Shown piece after piece: positions 25,667-32,729 of a DNA stretch of 64,000 nucleotides. Under the pieces are notes generated by a model that did not search any database, was not told the DNA's origin, and was given only the letters and a program-made list of their open reading frames with translations. A program made the translations under genes and the position numbers. Numbering within the stretch: the first letter of the stretch is position 1; each line of letters begins with the position of its first letter. This DNA comes from Bacteroides fragilis. GTDB lineage: Bacteria > Bacteroidota > Bacteroidia > Bacteroidales > Bacteroidaceae. The DNA lies in contig NZ_SZUU01000008.1 of NCBI RefSeq assembly GCF_019583405.1, positions 1 through 64,000 of the forward strand, in the 5' to 3' direction.

Positions 25667-26749
25667 TTATTGTGGTAATCGGCTTAAGAGTTCTTGGGTA
25701 TTGTATCGGATCAATTCATCATCTGTCGTTACGGCATACATGTATCCGTGCTTGTTGTCGAGCGCAAACATCAGAATGGGTTGATCCAGATTTATTTTGT
25801 GTAAATAGTTTCCATCCCAATCATATACTTCGAGCTTGGAATAAAGATGTGATGGATCTGTATGATCCGTTGTCATCGCCCAAATATATTTTTCGTCGCA
25901 TTGAAGCTTTGAATAGTGTTCTTTTGGAGTTCCTATCGCTTTTTCCCAATTGGGCTTTTCACCACCTGTGTACAAAATCTTCACTTTTCCCGTTGGGATG
26001 TCAACGATATTTATAATGTTAAATAGTCGATATGCTATGGCAAGTTTCCGACAATCGCTTCTGATGGCTTGTCTTGTACTCCAGAATGTGGAACCACCAT
26101 TGATGTTTTTTACGATATCCGGAAAATCGGAGGCATAAAAACTCCGCACTATTTTATCTTGTCGGTAATCATAAACTTCGAACAGGTCATTGGCTTCTTC
26201 TTCTGCGGAGCGCATGCCTGGATTTTCGTTCAGTAACAAGATAGAGTCTCCCAATAAATAGGTGATAGATGAGCGCCGGAAACTTTCCTGTCCTACCGGT
26301 TTCTGGTAAGTATATTTTTCATCGTACACAGTTTGGCGCTCTGCCAGTGATTGGGTCAGGTTCAGTAGGGCTGTAAACTTTTGATAGGAACGCATGACTG
26401 TGCAGATCTCACCTTTCTTTTTAAAAGATTGTGTGAAAGGAGCAGGATATACAATTTCGTTGGGGCCTCCTCCCATTTTCTGGCATGCACCTGCAAATCG
26501 GAGTGTAGAGAGGCTATATACATTGAGTATATCTTCTTTGTCCGGTTGAAGAATCATTAAAAAAGTATCTGCAACAGCTATATCTCCTATTCCTATTTCA
26601 TTGATTGCCGTTAGTGAATCGTGGGTTAGAGATAATTCCGGGACAGAATTGGTGATGACGATTTCTGTCACGTCCTTTTTTGAGGATGACTGACTGCAAG
26701 ATAAAAAGATGAAGCATATAATGCCCCAATATATAATGCTTGTTTTCAT
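25667..26749 (-). CDS. TolB-like (BF3164-type) six-bladed propeller lipoprotein, module 2
   Basis: A 360-residue lipoprotein with signal MKTSIIYWGIICFIFLSC and lipid anchor at Cys18. I choose the ATG at 26749; a GTG at 26758 would add three residues. Propeller motifs parallel those of module 1 (GIGDIAVADTFLMIL, GACQKMGGGPNEI, FEVYDYRQDKIVRSFYASDFPDI, IVDIPTGKVKILYTGG, VYDWDGNYLHKINLDQP), with roughly half the residues identical by eye. The gene starts 10 bp after the second NVEALA stop. Expected location is the outer membrane or periplasm. Molecular function unknown; propellers of this type usually bind ligands or partner proteins. Confidence 0.85.
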   Translation of the reverse strand: MKTSIIYWGIICFIFLSCSQSSSKKDVTEIVITNSVPELSLTHDSLTAINEIGIGDIAVADTFLMILQPDKEDILNVYSLSTLRFAGACQKMGGGPNEIVYPAPFTQSFKKKGEICTVMRSYQKFTALLNLTQSLAERQTVYDEKYTYQKPVGQESFRRSSITYLLGDSILLLNENPGMRSAEEEANDLFEVYDYRQDKIVRSFYASDFPDIVKNINGGSTFWSTRQAIRSDCRKLAIAYRLFNIINIVDIPTGKVKILYTGGEKPNWEKAIGTPKEHYSKLQCDEKYIWAMTTDHTDPSHLYSKLEVYDWDGNYLHKINLDQPILMFALDNKHGYMYAVTTDDELIRYNTQELLSRLPQ

Positions 26750-26759
26750 AAGAATCACT

Positions 26760-27089
26760 TTAATTGCGTTTGATGCATCTTAAACATTCTCCTTCAACGG
26801 CTACGATGTAAGGCTCGTAATTGGAGATATTTCCGCATTCTCTGACTCCTCCCATTGTGCTTTCTTCGCAGGTGTTATATGGTCTTGCAGATAGTTGATG
26901 TGAGAATGCGGACTCTGGATAGCAATGTTGTTTCGCCCACTCTACGCAATTGCCATCTTCACCGGCAGCTATTGCTTCCAGGTTTTGTAACTGCACATTG
27001 GTTAAAACCGGTTGCTTATGATTCCATGCGTACAATGCTGTGCATGCTATAATTATAGTTACTACAGCTTTGGATAAAGTTTGTTTCAT
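26760..27089 (-). CDS. NVEALA-family cysteine-rich secreted protein, module 2
   Basis: A 109-residue protein from the Met at 27089 (MKQTLSKAVVTIII); the open frame extends to 27119 but that would overlap the -7 box. It has one hydrophobic helix (8-21), the motif LQNLEAIA at 34-41, and six cysteines afterwards (48, 56, 74, 85, 102, 105). Motif position and cysteine order equal those of the module 1 protein; the GGVRECG and ECLxC segments are the best conserved parts. Probably exported, perhaps cut after the motif and disulfide-bonded; this is inference. It is divergent from the thioredoxin/DUF1573 gene 175 bp away. Confidence 0.82.
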   Translation of the reverse strand: MKQTLSKAVVTIIIACTALYAWNHKQPVLTNVQLQNLEAIAAGEDGNCVEWAKQHCYPESAFSHQLSARPYNTCEESTMGGVRECGNISNYEPYIVAVEGECLRCIKRN

Positions 27090-27116
27090 ACTATTTTTAT
27101 TAAAGGTTATTATTTG

Positions 27117-27124
27117 CAAATATA
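27117..27124 (-). promoter_or_regulatory. -7 promoter box for NVEALA module 2
   Basis: TATATTTG on the minus strand (TAnnTTTG), 27 bp upstream of the chosen start, within a block nearly identical to the one upstream of module 1. Confidence 0.6.
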
Positions 27125-27264
27125 GTTTATATTTGCTTCTTTTTTTAAAAAAACTGTGTTAATATGCGTGTTTATTAAAAATTTTATATGTTTTGGACTT
27201 GTGTCGCTGTTTTTTTGTATATTTAGCCTCAGACTTCGTGGTTTGTGTAAAATGTTTGTTGCTT

Positions 27265-28128
27265 ATGAGGGCTATATTTATTTTTGTATATATCCTGCTT
27301 TTTGTATCTTGCCAGAATTCTGATAAATCTCGGATTGCTCGTATGATTGATGAGTGGGATGGAAAGGAAATTATTTATCCTGATGATCTGGTATTTACTA
27401 CTATGGGAGAAGATACGGCAAAATGGTTTCTTAAAGATAGCCGGTATACGATAGTGACTTATGCTGATTCTATTGGTTGTATGGGGTGTAAACTTAAGTT
27501 GCCCGCTTGGAAAGACTTTATTTCTTACCTTGATTCTGTGTCGGATCATGCGGTAAAAGTTATATTTATTCTTCATCCTCGAGATGAAAAAGAGATGGCG
27601 CATCTTATAAAATATAATAATTTTTTGTATCCGGTGTGTCTTGATACAAATGACTCTTTTAATAAAATAAATAAAATCCCATCCAATTTGGCTTTTCAAA
27701 CTTTTCTACTTGATAATAAAAATAAAGTGATTGCTATCGGAAACCCGATTCATAATCCTAATGTGAGGACCCTGTATTTAAACTTGATTTTATCTGCTGG
27801 TATATGCGAAAGTCGAAACTTGATTCAGACGAAAATAAGCCTGCCCGAAACGATTGATATGGGGGCATTTGATTGGAGTGAAGAAAAAGAAGCAACGTTG
27901 ATTATAAGAAATATTGGTGCGGTCTCCTTAGCCGTTGAAAATATCGTTACTTCTTGTGGCTGTACTTCGGTAGAATATAGCCGGAAGCCTGTTTCTGTGA
28001 AAGATAGCTTGGTGATTAAAGTAAAGTATAAAGCTGAATCTCCGGGGTATTTTAATAAAGATATTGCTATTTATTGTAATGTTCCGTCATCTCCTGTCCA
28101 TGTGAAATTATCGGGGAAAGCCCAATAA
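27265..28128 (+). CDS. Thioredoxin-like and DUF1573 two-domain lipoprotein
   Basis: A 287-residue lipoprotein from the Met at 27265; its signal MRAIFIFVYILLFVSC anchors Cys16. An AhpC/thioredoxin-like part (about 45-175) has a CxxC pair at Cys72 and Cys75 (DSIGCMGCKLKLP), so a disulfide redox role is plausible. A DUF1573 immunoglobulin-like domain follows (about 200-285, TLIIRNIGAVSLAVENIVTSCGC, with Cys231 and Cys233). It is divergent from NVEALA module 2 and inside the same inverted-repeat bracket. Since the neighbours are six-cysteine exported proteins, a thiol-handling role toward them is an attractive but untested idea. Confidence 0.85.
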   Translation: MRAIFIFVYILLFVSCQNSDKSRIARMIDEWDGKEIIYPDDLVFTTMGEDTAKWFLKDSRYTIVTYADSIGCMGCKLKLPAWKDFISYLDSVSDHAVKVIFILHPRDEKEMAHLIKYNNFLYPVCLDTNDSFNKINKIPSNLAFQTFLLDNKNKVIAIGNPIHNPNVRTLYLNLILSAGICESRNLIQTKISLPETIDMGAFDWSEEKEATLIIRNIGAVSLAVENIVTSCGCTSVEYSRKPVSVKDSLVIKVKYKAESPGYFNKDIAIYCNVPSSPVHVKLSGKAQ

Positions 28129-28200
28129 CTCTAAAGGAAAATCCTGGCTATGTAATGTGTTTAGTATAAGAATAGTAGTTGGTATTATATGTTCTTTACC

Positions 28201-28288
28201 TCGTCCCGCGTACCCGGGCCCATCAGCCCGCGTACCTGGGCCGGTGAGCCCGCATATCCGGGCCCATGAGCCCGGGTATGCGGGACGA
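28201..28288. repeat. Array B: GC-rich palindromic tandem repeat with 22-bp period
   Basis: Four units start with CCCG at 28205, 28227, 28249 and 28271, exactly 22 bp apart. The outer arms 28201-28218 and 28271-28288 pair over 18 bp with one G-T pair, and unit 2 pairs with unit 3 over about 16 bp, so the whole array folds into one long hairpin. The region is far richer in G and C than the surrounding DNA. Confidence 0.9.
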
Positions 28289-28421
28289 GATAGAGAACAG
28301 GCCATTTCCGCTAAAGATAGCAAAGAAGATGAAATGCTTTCAAAGACATAAATGGATAAGAAAACAATCCTATCTTGTTGCCTTTCAGACTTCTATTCCC
28401 GATATTCCTCTTAAAACGGAG

Positions 28422-28438
28422 GGTGGAAGATGGAAGAT
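28422..28438 (+). repeat. Extra partial copy of the inverted-repeat core
   Basis: GGTGGAAGATGGAAGAT, identical to 28519-28535 and to the reverse complement of 25147-25163. The flanking bases to the left (28405-28421) also resemble the sequence inward of the left arm (TTTTAA...GGAAT reversed). Confidence 0.8.
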
Positions 28439-28517
28439 AGGGGTGGAAGATAAATGGCTCTAAAAACAGCATCTTCCATCAGATATATTTCTGTAAATCA
28501 GTTGTTTGTGTCTTCTA

Positions 28518-28559
28518 AGGTGGAAGATGGAAGATCGAAATGCGTTTTTTGTAGGAGAG
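28518..28559 (-). repeat. Right arm of the 42-bp inverted repeat
   Basis: Reverse complement of 25123-25164 with two mismatches. No target-site duplication is seen outside the two arms. Confidence 0.9.
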
Positions 28560-28636
28560 CACAAAAACGATGATGCCAATTTTTCTGCCAGGATAAAAAA
28601 GGCTGTATTTTCTCCGGATAATTGCAAAAAACGATA

Positions 28637-28644
28637 TATCTTTG
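28637..28644 (+). promoter_or_regulatory. -7 promoter box for the transglutaminase-like gene
   Basis: TATCTTTG matches TAnnTTTG, 46 bp upstream of the ATG. The -33 element is not clear. Confidence 0.55.
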
Positions 28645-28690
28645 GAAGAGATCATTTTATTAACCTTAAAAGACTAAAAGCTGACTCCTG

Positions 28691-30085
28691 ATGAAGCATT
28701 TTACCGGCATATTATTTTTACTTTTTCTCTGTTTCTCTTGCACTGCAGTACATGATGCGCCATTGGAGCAGGCTCTCACATTGGCGGGAGACAATCGGAA
28801 GGAACTTCAACAAGTATTAGGGCATTACGAAGGCGATTCGTTGAAACATAAAGCTGCCTGTTTTTTGATAGAAAATATGATTGGTAAAGGGACCATCCGT
28901 TATTTACTTCAAGAAAGTGATAGCTGTTATATACGGCAAGAGCCTGAGCCGGACTTAACGTGTATTACTGCCGACTATTTGATAGAAAACATTGATTTAG
29001 CTTTTGAGGTCTGGCAAAAATATCCTTGGTGCAAACAATTGTCTTTTGGAGAGTTTTGCCGGAATATATTGCCTTATCGGTTAAAACAGGAGCCTTTGGA
29101 CCGGTGGCGTTCTTACTACTATATGCGTTATAAGACGACGGCTGACTCGCTGGCACGGGTAGGAGCTACCATGCAGGAGGTCGTTTTCTTCTTTAACTCA
29201 CAACATGGAAAGAAATATCTTCATGATGCTGCCAAAATACCGGGGGACTTCTCTATCGAGTTGATAGAGAAGCTGGGCGGAGGTACCTGTGATCATCTGG
29301 CATTGAATGCGGTTCAATTGATGCGCGCTGTCGGGATTCCTTTGAATCTGGATATTCTTCCATACCACGGTAAGGTAAACGGAGGACATGCTTACAACAG
29401 TTTTACCGATGAAGACGGAAAATTTTTCTACTTTTCTCCTTATGAGCGTGAACCGGAGCGGAATCGATGGATTGCTCCTTTGGTGCAGCGTGTTTGTTAT
29501 GAACGCCAACCAGAGCCGGAAATAGAGCGCAACCGTTGGAATGCGCAATTGGTCAATCGCTTACTGAAGGGGGTGACTGCCCAGTATTATTTGTCCGACA
29601 GTGTCCGGTTACCTGTGCATACATCGGATACGGTGGCTTATATCGCTACTTTTAATCGTGGAACTTTCAAGGTAGTGTCGCAGGGAAGAGTGAAAGATAA
29701 CAGTGTATTGCACCGCGTGTTGCCTTACGGATTACTTTATTTTCAGGTGGCGGATAAGGAGGGAAAGTTGTTTCCGATAGGTGATCCGTTTGTGATGACC
29801 CCGGATAGCATTCACTTCATTACTCCGACTCGGCAGCCTACTTTGTTGGATGGTATTCTTACTTATGATGTAAAGCGGGTTTTGAAGTTGGGTGACGAAC
29901 CTTATACGCTGTTTTATTGGAAAGATGGCTGGCAACCGCTAAAAGAAGTAACCTCTAAAGACTCTCGTATACTTGATTTTGGAGAGGTGCCTGTCCGCTC
30001 ACTGTTTCTGGTATACGGCGATACATATATGGGACATATGCAGCGTCCTTTCTTATTGGAGGATGGCAAGCCGGTGTACTATTGA
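28691..30085 (+). CDS. Transglutaminase-like domain lipoprotein
   Basis: A 464-residue lipoprotein (signal ending LCFSC, anchor near Cys17). The middle part is a transglutaminase/protease-like fold: Cys200 in GGGTCDHLALNAVQLMRAVGIP, His233 in NGGHAYNSF and an Asp soon after (DEDGK) form a plausible Cys-His-Asp triad. The C-terminal ~160 residues are beta-rich and look like a carbohydrate- or protein-binding module. Residues near 255-290 contain a small duplication (PERNRWIAPLV and IERNRWNAQLV). It has its own promoter and stands alone. The substrate is unknown; related proteins in Bacteroidetes are annotated only by domain. Confidence 0.8.
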   Translation: MKHFTGILFLLFLCFSCTAVHDAPLEQALTLAGDNRKELQQVLGHYEGDSLKHKAACFLIENMIGKGTIRYLLQESDSCYIRQEPEPDLTCITADYLIENIDLAFEVWQKYPWCKQLSFGEFCRNILPYRLKQEPLDRWRSYYYMRYKTTADSLARVGATMQEVVFFFNSQHGKKYLHDAAKIPGDFSIELIEKLGGGTCDHLALNAVQLMRAVGIPLNLDILPYHGKVNGGHAYNSFTDEDGKFFYFSPYEREPERNRWIAPLVQRVCYERQPEPEIERNRWNAQLVNRLLKGVTAQYYLSDSVRLPVHTSDTVAYIATFNRGTFKVVSQGRVKDNSVLHRVLPYGLLYFQVADKEGKLFPIGDPFVMTPDSIHFITPTRQPTLLDGILTYDVKRVLKLGDEPYTLFYWKDGWQPLKEVTSKDSRILDFGEVPVRSLFLVYGDTYMGHMQRPFLLEDGKPVYY

Positions 30086-30454
30086 CAGATGAGACCGGAT
30101 AATCAACGATAAAATAAGTGAGAATACCACGCCTTGTCATCTTTTCCTTTTGTCAGGTTGTGTTTTTTAGGAGGTGAAATTATGTTGTTGAACACTTCTG
30201 GGAAATAAAAAAACAACTTCATTCAAAAGCTTGAATTAATTATCTACATTTACGACCACATGAAATAAATAATACGTTGTATCTATAAAAACCACAGACA
30301 AAAGGTATTTGAAGAGATATACGTAAATACACAACGGCAAATCGGTAAATATCCTATCTTGTAGTATACAGAGGTGCCTTATTTAGAATTTTAAATGAAT
30401 TAAAGAATGGGAGATTTTGTTTTTAGTATAAAACATCTGTGTACTTGTACCGGA
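30086..30454. other. 369-bp intergenic region, nothing recognised
   Basis: AT-rich spacer between the transglutaminase-like gene and the FGE-like gene. No hairpin with a T run, repeat array or full promoter was recognised. The open frame of the next gene extends to 30407 without a signal peptide, so I leave that stretch as leader. Confidence 0.6.
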
Positions 30455-31297
30455 ATGTCAAAAGTTAGAACCCTGACAATTATGGGGGCACTGTTTCTCA
30501 CCTTTTCTTGTACGCAAAACAAATCTGTACAAGAACCTATACAAAGTGTTACGTTTACCGTGAATGGAGAAGATTTTGAGATGATCCAAATACAAGGCGG
30601 TACATTTATGATGGGATGTACAGATGAACAAGGGTGTGATTGTGAGGACAATGAAAAGCCTGCGCATAAAGAAACTGTATCCACTTTTTACATGGGTAAA
30701 TATGAGGTCACACAAAAATTGTGGAAAGCCGTGATGGGAAGTGATTCTAATCCGTCTGCAAATACCGGCTGTGATGATTGTCCGGTAGAAAATGTAAGCT
30801 GGAATGAAGCCCACGAGTTTTTAAGTAAGCTAAATGTTCTTACTGGTAAAACTTTCCGCCTTCCAACAGAAACAGAATGGGAGTATGCAGCACGTGGCGG
30901 GAAGCGAAGTGAAGGATATAAGTACAGTGGAAGTAATAATATAGATGAGGTGGCGTGGTATGTTAAGAATTATCAAGAGGGTGGAACTGGAGAAATGAAA
31001 ACCACACATCCGGTAGGGCTCAAAAAGCCCAATGAGTTGGGATTGTATGACATGAGTGGAAATGTGTGGGAATGGTGCGAGGATACGTACACTAAAGAAT
31101 ATTATCACGATGGCAAATCAGTCAGTCCGGAATGGCCGTTAAAAGGAGCTACTCTTTTCTTTAGGCGTGTCTTGCGGGGAGGTAGTTGGGGAGGTACTTC
31201 CCTGGGATGTCGAGTGTCATATATTGATTATGATATAGGAAACTATAATGATGAATATGGAGGCTTCCGGTTCGCTTTAGATTCAAACCAAGAGTAA
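30455..31297 (+). CDS. Formylglycine-generating-enzyme-like (SUMF1) lipoprotein
   Basis: A 280-residue protein from the Met at 30455; the signal MSKVRTLTIMGALFLTFSC gives a lipid anchor at Cys19. The FGE-sulfatase fold shows FEMIQIQGGTFMMGC, YMGKYEVTQKLWKAVMG, PVENVSWNEAHEFL, FRLPTETEWEYAARGG, GLYDMSGNVWEWCED and VLRGGSWGGTSLGCR. One Cys lies at the place of an active-site Cys of true FGEs but the second is absent, and the surface location does not suit a cytoplasmic maturase. It is therefore more likely a binding or non-canonical member. It forms an operon with the propeller lipoprotein 16 bp downstream. The frame opens at 30407, without a signal in the extra residues. Confidence 0.82.
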   Translation: MSKVRTLTIMGALFLTFSCTQNKSVQEPIQSVTFTVNGEDFEMIQIQGGTFMMGCTDEQGCDCEDNEKPAHKETVSTFYMGKYEVTQKLWKAVMGSDSNPSANTGCDDCPVENVSWNEAHEFLSKLNVLTGKTFRLPTETEWEYAARGGKRSEGYKYSGSNNIDEVAWYVKNYQEGGTGEMKTTHPVGLKKPNELGLYDMSGNVWEWCEDTYTKEYYHDGKSVSPEWPLKGATLFFRRVLRGGSWGGTSLGCRVSYIDYDIGNYNDEYGGFRFALDSNQE

Positions 31298-31313
31298 ACT
31301 TAAAACATATATT

Positions 31314-32477
31314 ATGAGAAGAGTAGAGATTATTATGTCGTTATTCCTGATGATCGGATTGTTGGGATGCGTGGAAAAAGAGGAAAAGACAAATGTAATC
31401 ACAGTGGATGTTACTACAACTTATCCTAAGAAAGAATTGGTTCTTCAAGATCTTATGGACGTAGAATATATTCCGTTGGAAACGAACGATGAATTTATAA
31501 CTCAGGGTAGTGTGATGGCTATAGGTGAAAAATATATATTAGTAAAAAACTGGAGCCATGATGGTAATATTTTTGTTTTTGACAGAAAAACCGGTAAAGG
31601 GATAAGAAAAATAAACCGGAAAGGACAGGGGGATGGAGAATATAGTTTTATCAACGGAATTATTTTAGATGAAGATAACAACGAAATGTTTGTCAACTGT
31701 GCTTCAACAAAGAAAATATATGTATATGATTTATCGGGAAACTTTAAACGGGACTTTAAGCATGTAGAAGGTGGTGAATATTTAGAAGTATTTAATTACG
31801 ATAAGGACAATCTGATTTGTTATGATATGTCTTTGTATTATAAGGAGGGACAACCGAGAGAAGAAAACAGGTCCTATCACCTGATTATATCGAAGCAAGA
31901 CGGAAGTGTTACCCAAAAAATTTATATACCTTTTGATGTCATAAAAACTCCGGTTGTACAGAAGGGTGGGGCGGTTGCAATGACTTCTATACGTTCTATA
32001 ATTCCATATCGGAAAGAATGGTTACTTGTTGAAACTTCCTCCGATACGGTATATAACTATGTACCGGAAAAAAATCAATTAAATCCTTTTCTTATAAAAT
32101 CTCCTACCAGGGATCTGGAGATACTTCTCACAATGGGAGTTGTTACAGACCGCTATTATTTTATGCATACTGTAAAGAAGGATTTTGATTTTACTACCGG
32201 AAGAGGATTTCTTATTACTGATTTAATGTACGACAAGCAGGAGAATGCAGTTTTTGAAGCCAATGTGCTCAATGGTGATTTTGTAGAAAAACAAAACGTA
32301 GATATGCTTTCAGATCCTATGAATGGCGATGAAATAGTAGCTATCCAACCATTGGCAGCCAACAAAATTGTTGATGCGTATAAAAATGACGGATTGAAAG
32401 GAAAGTTAAAAGAAATAGCTGCTGGACTGGATGAAGAGTCAAATCCGGTGATTATGCTGGTGAAAAATAGAGGATAA
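31314..32477 (+). CDS. Six-bladed beta-propeller lipoprotein (third propeller)
   Basis: A 387-residue lipoprotein (signal MRRVEIIMSLFLMIGLLGC, anchor Cys19). After a linker it has LQDLMDVEYIPLETNDEFI and blade repeats such as GNIFVFDRKTGKGIRKINRKGQGDGEY and KKIYVYDLSGNFKRDF, typical of the Bacteroidetes six-bladed propeller lipoproteins (DUF4934/PF17170 type) rather than the TolB_like type of the NVEALA modules. It follows the FGE-like gene by 16 bp, so they are probably made together and may form a surface complex. Base composition is AT-rich, more so than the following gene. Confidence 0.82.
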   Translation: MRRVEIIMSLFLMIGLLGCVEKEEKTNVITVDVTTTYPKKELVLQDLMDVEYIPLETNDEFITQGSVMAIGEKYILVKNWSHDGNIFVFDRKTGKGIRKINRKGQGDGEYSFINGIILDEDNNEMFVNCASTKKIYVYDLSGNFKRDFKHVEGGEYLEVFNYDKDNLICYDMSLYYKEGQPREENRSYHLIISKQDGSVTQKIYIPFDVIKTPVVQKGGAVAMTSIRSIIPYRKEWLLVETSSDTVYNYVPEKNQLNPFLIKSPTRDLEILLTMGVVTDRYYFMHTVKKDFDFTTGRGFLITDLMYDKQENAVFEANVLNGDFVEKQNVDMLSDPMNGDEIVAIQPLAANKIVDAYKNDGLKGKLKEIAAGLDEESNPVIMLVKNRG

Positions 32478-32669
32478 TATAAAACATTCTGTTTCTCCTT
32501 TTTGTGTTTTATAAATAATGAAAGATAAAAAGGAGGGATAGTGTTTTATTTTTTAAGTTGGATTTGTATATTGGGCGATAGACTGTATCCTGATGCAGGG
32601 CACTAATTTCTTTGAGAATATGATTCTGTTTGGAGACGTTTTAGTTTTGTATATTTTAGGTGAGATTCG

Positions 32670-32700
32670 TTTGACGATAAATTCTAAAGCGATATATTTG
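32670..32700 (+). promoter_or_regulatory. Promoter of the ADP-forming acyl-CoA synthetase gene
   Basis: TTTG at 32670-32673 and TATATTTG at 32693-32700 with a 19-bp spacer: a full Bacteroides -33/-7 promoter, 29 bp before the ATG. Confidence 0.8.
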
Positions 32701-32729
32701 TGAATGAATAATCGTATAATATACAATCT

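Larger units (their letters stand above)
28129..28690. other. 562-bp intergenic region with GC-rich array and repeats
   Basis: No convincing gene. It holds array B, two copies of the GGTGGAAGATGGAAGAT motif and, at the right end, the promoter of the transglutaminase-like gene. Small open frames over the array are repeat artefacts. Confidence 0.8.

Noticed and set aside
28157..28351. Short open frames over the GC-rich array (both strands)
   Set aside because: Their Pro/Gly/Arg-rich translations only reflect the 22-bp repeat; no ribosome site or family look.
30455..31297. FGE-like gene as maturase of the sulfatase at 57339
   Set aside because: It is a lipoprotein outside the cytoplasm, lacks one active-site Cys, and Ser-type sulfatases are matured by radical SAM enzymes.
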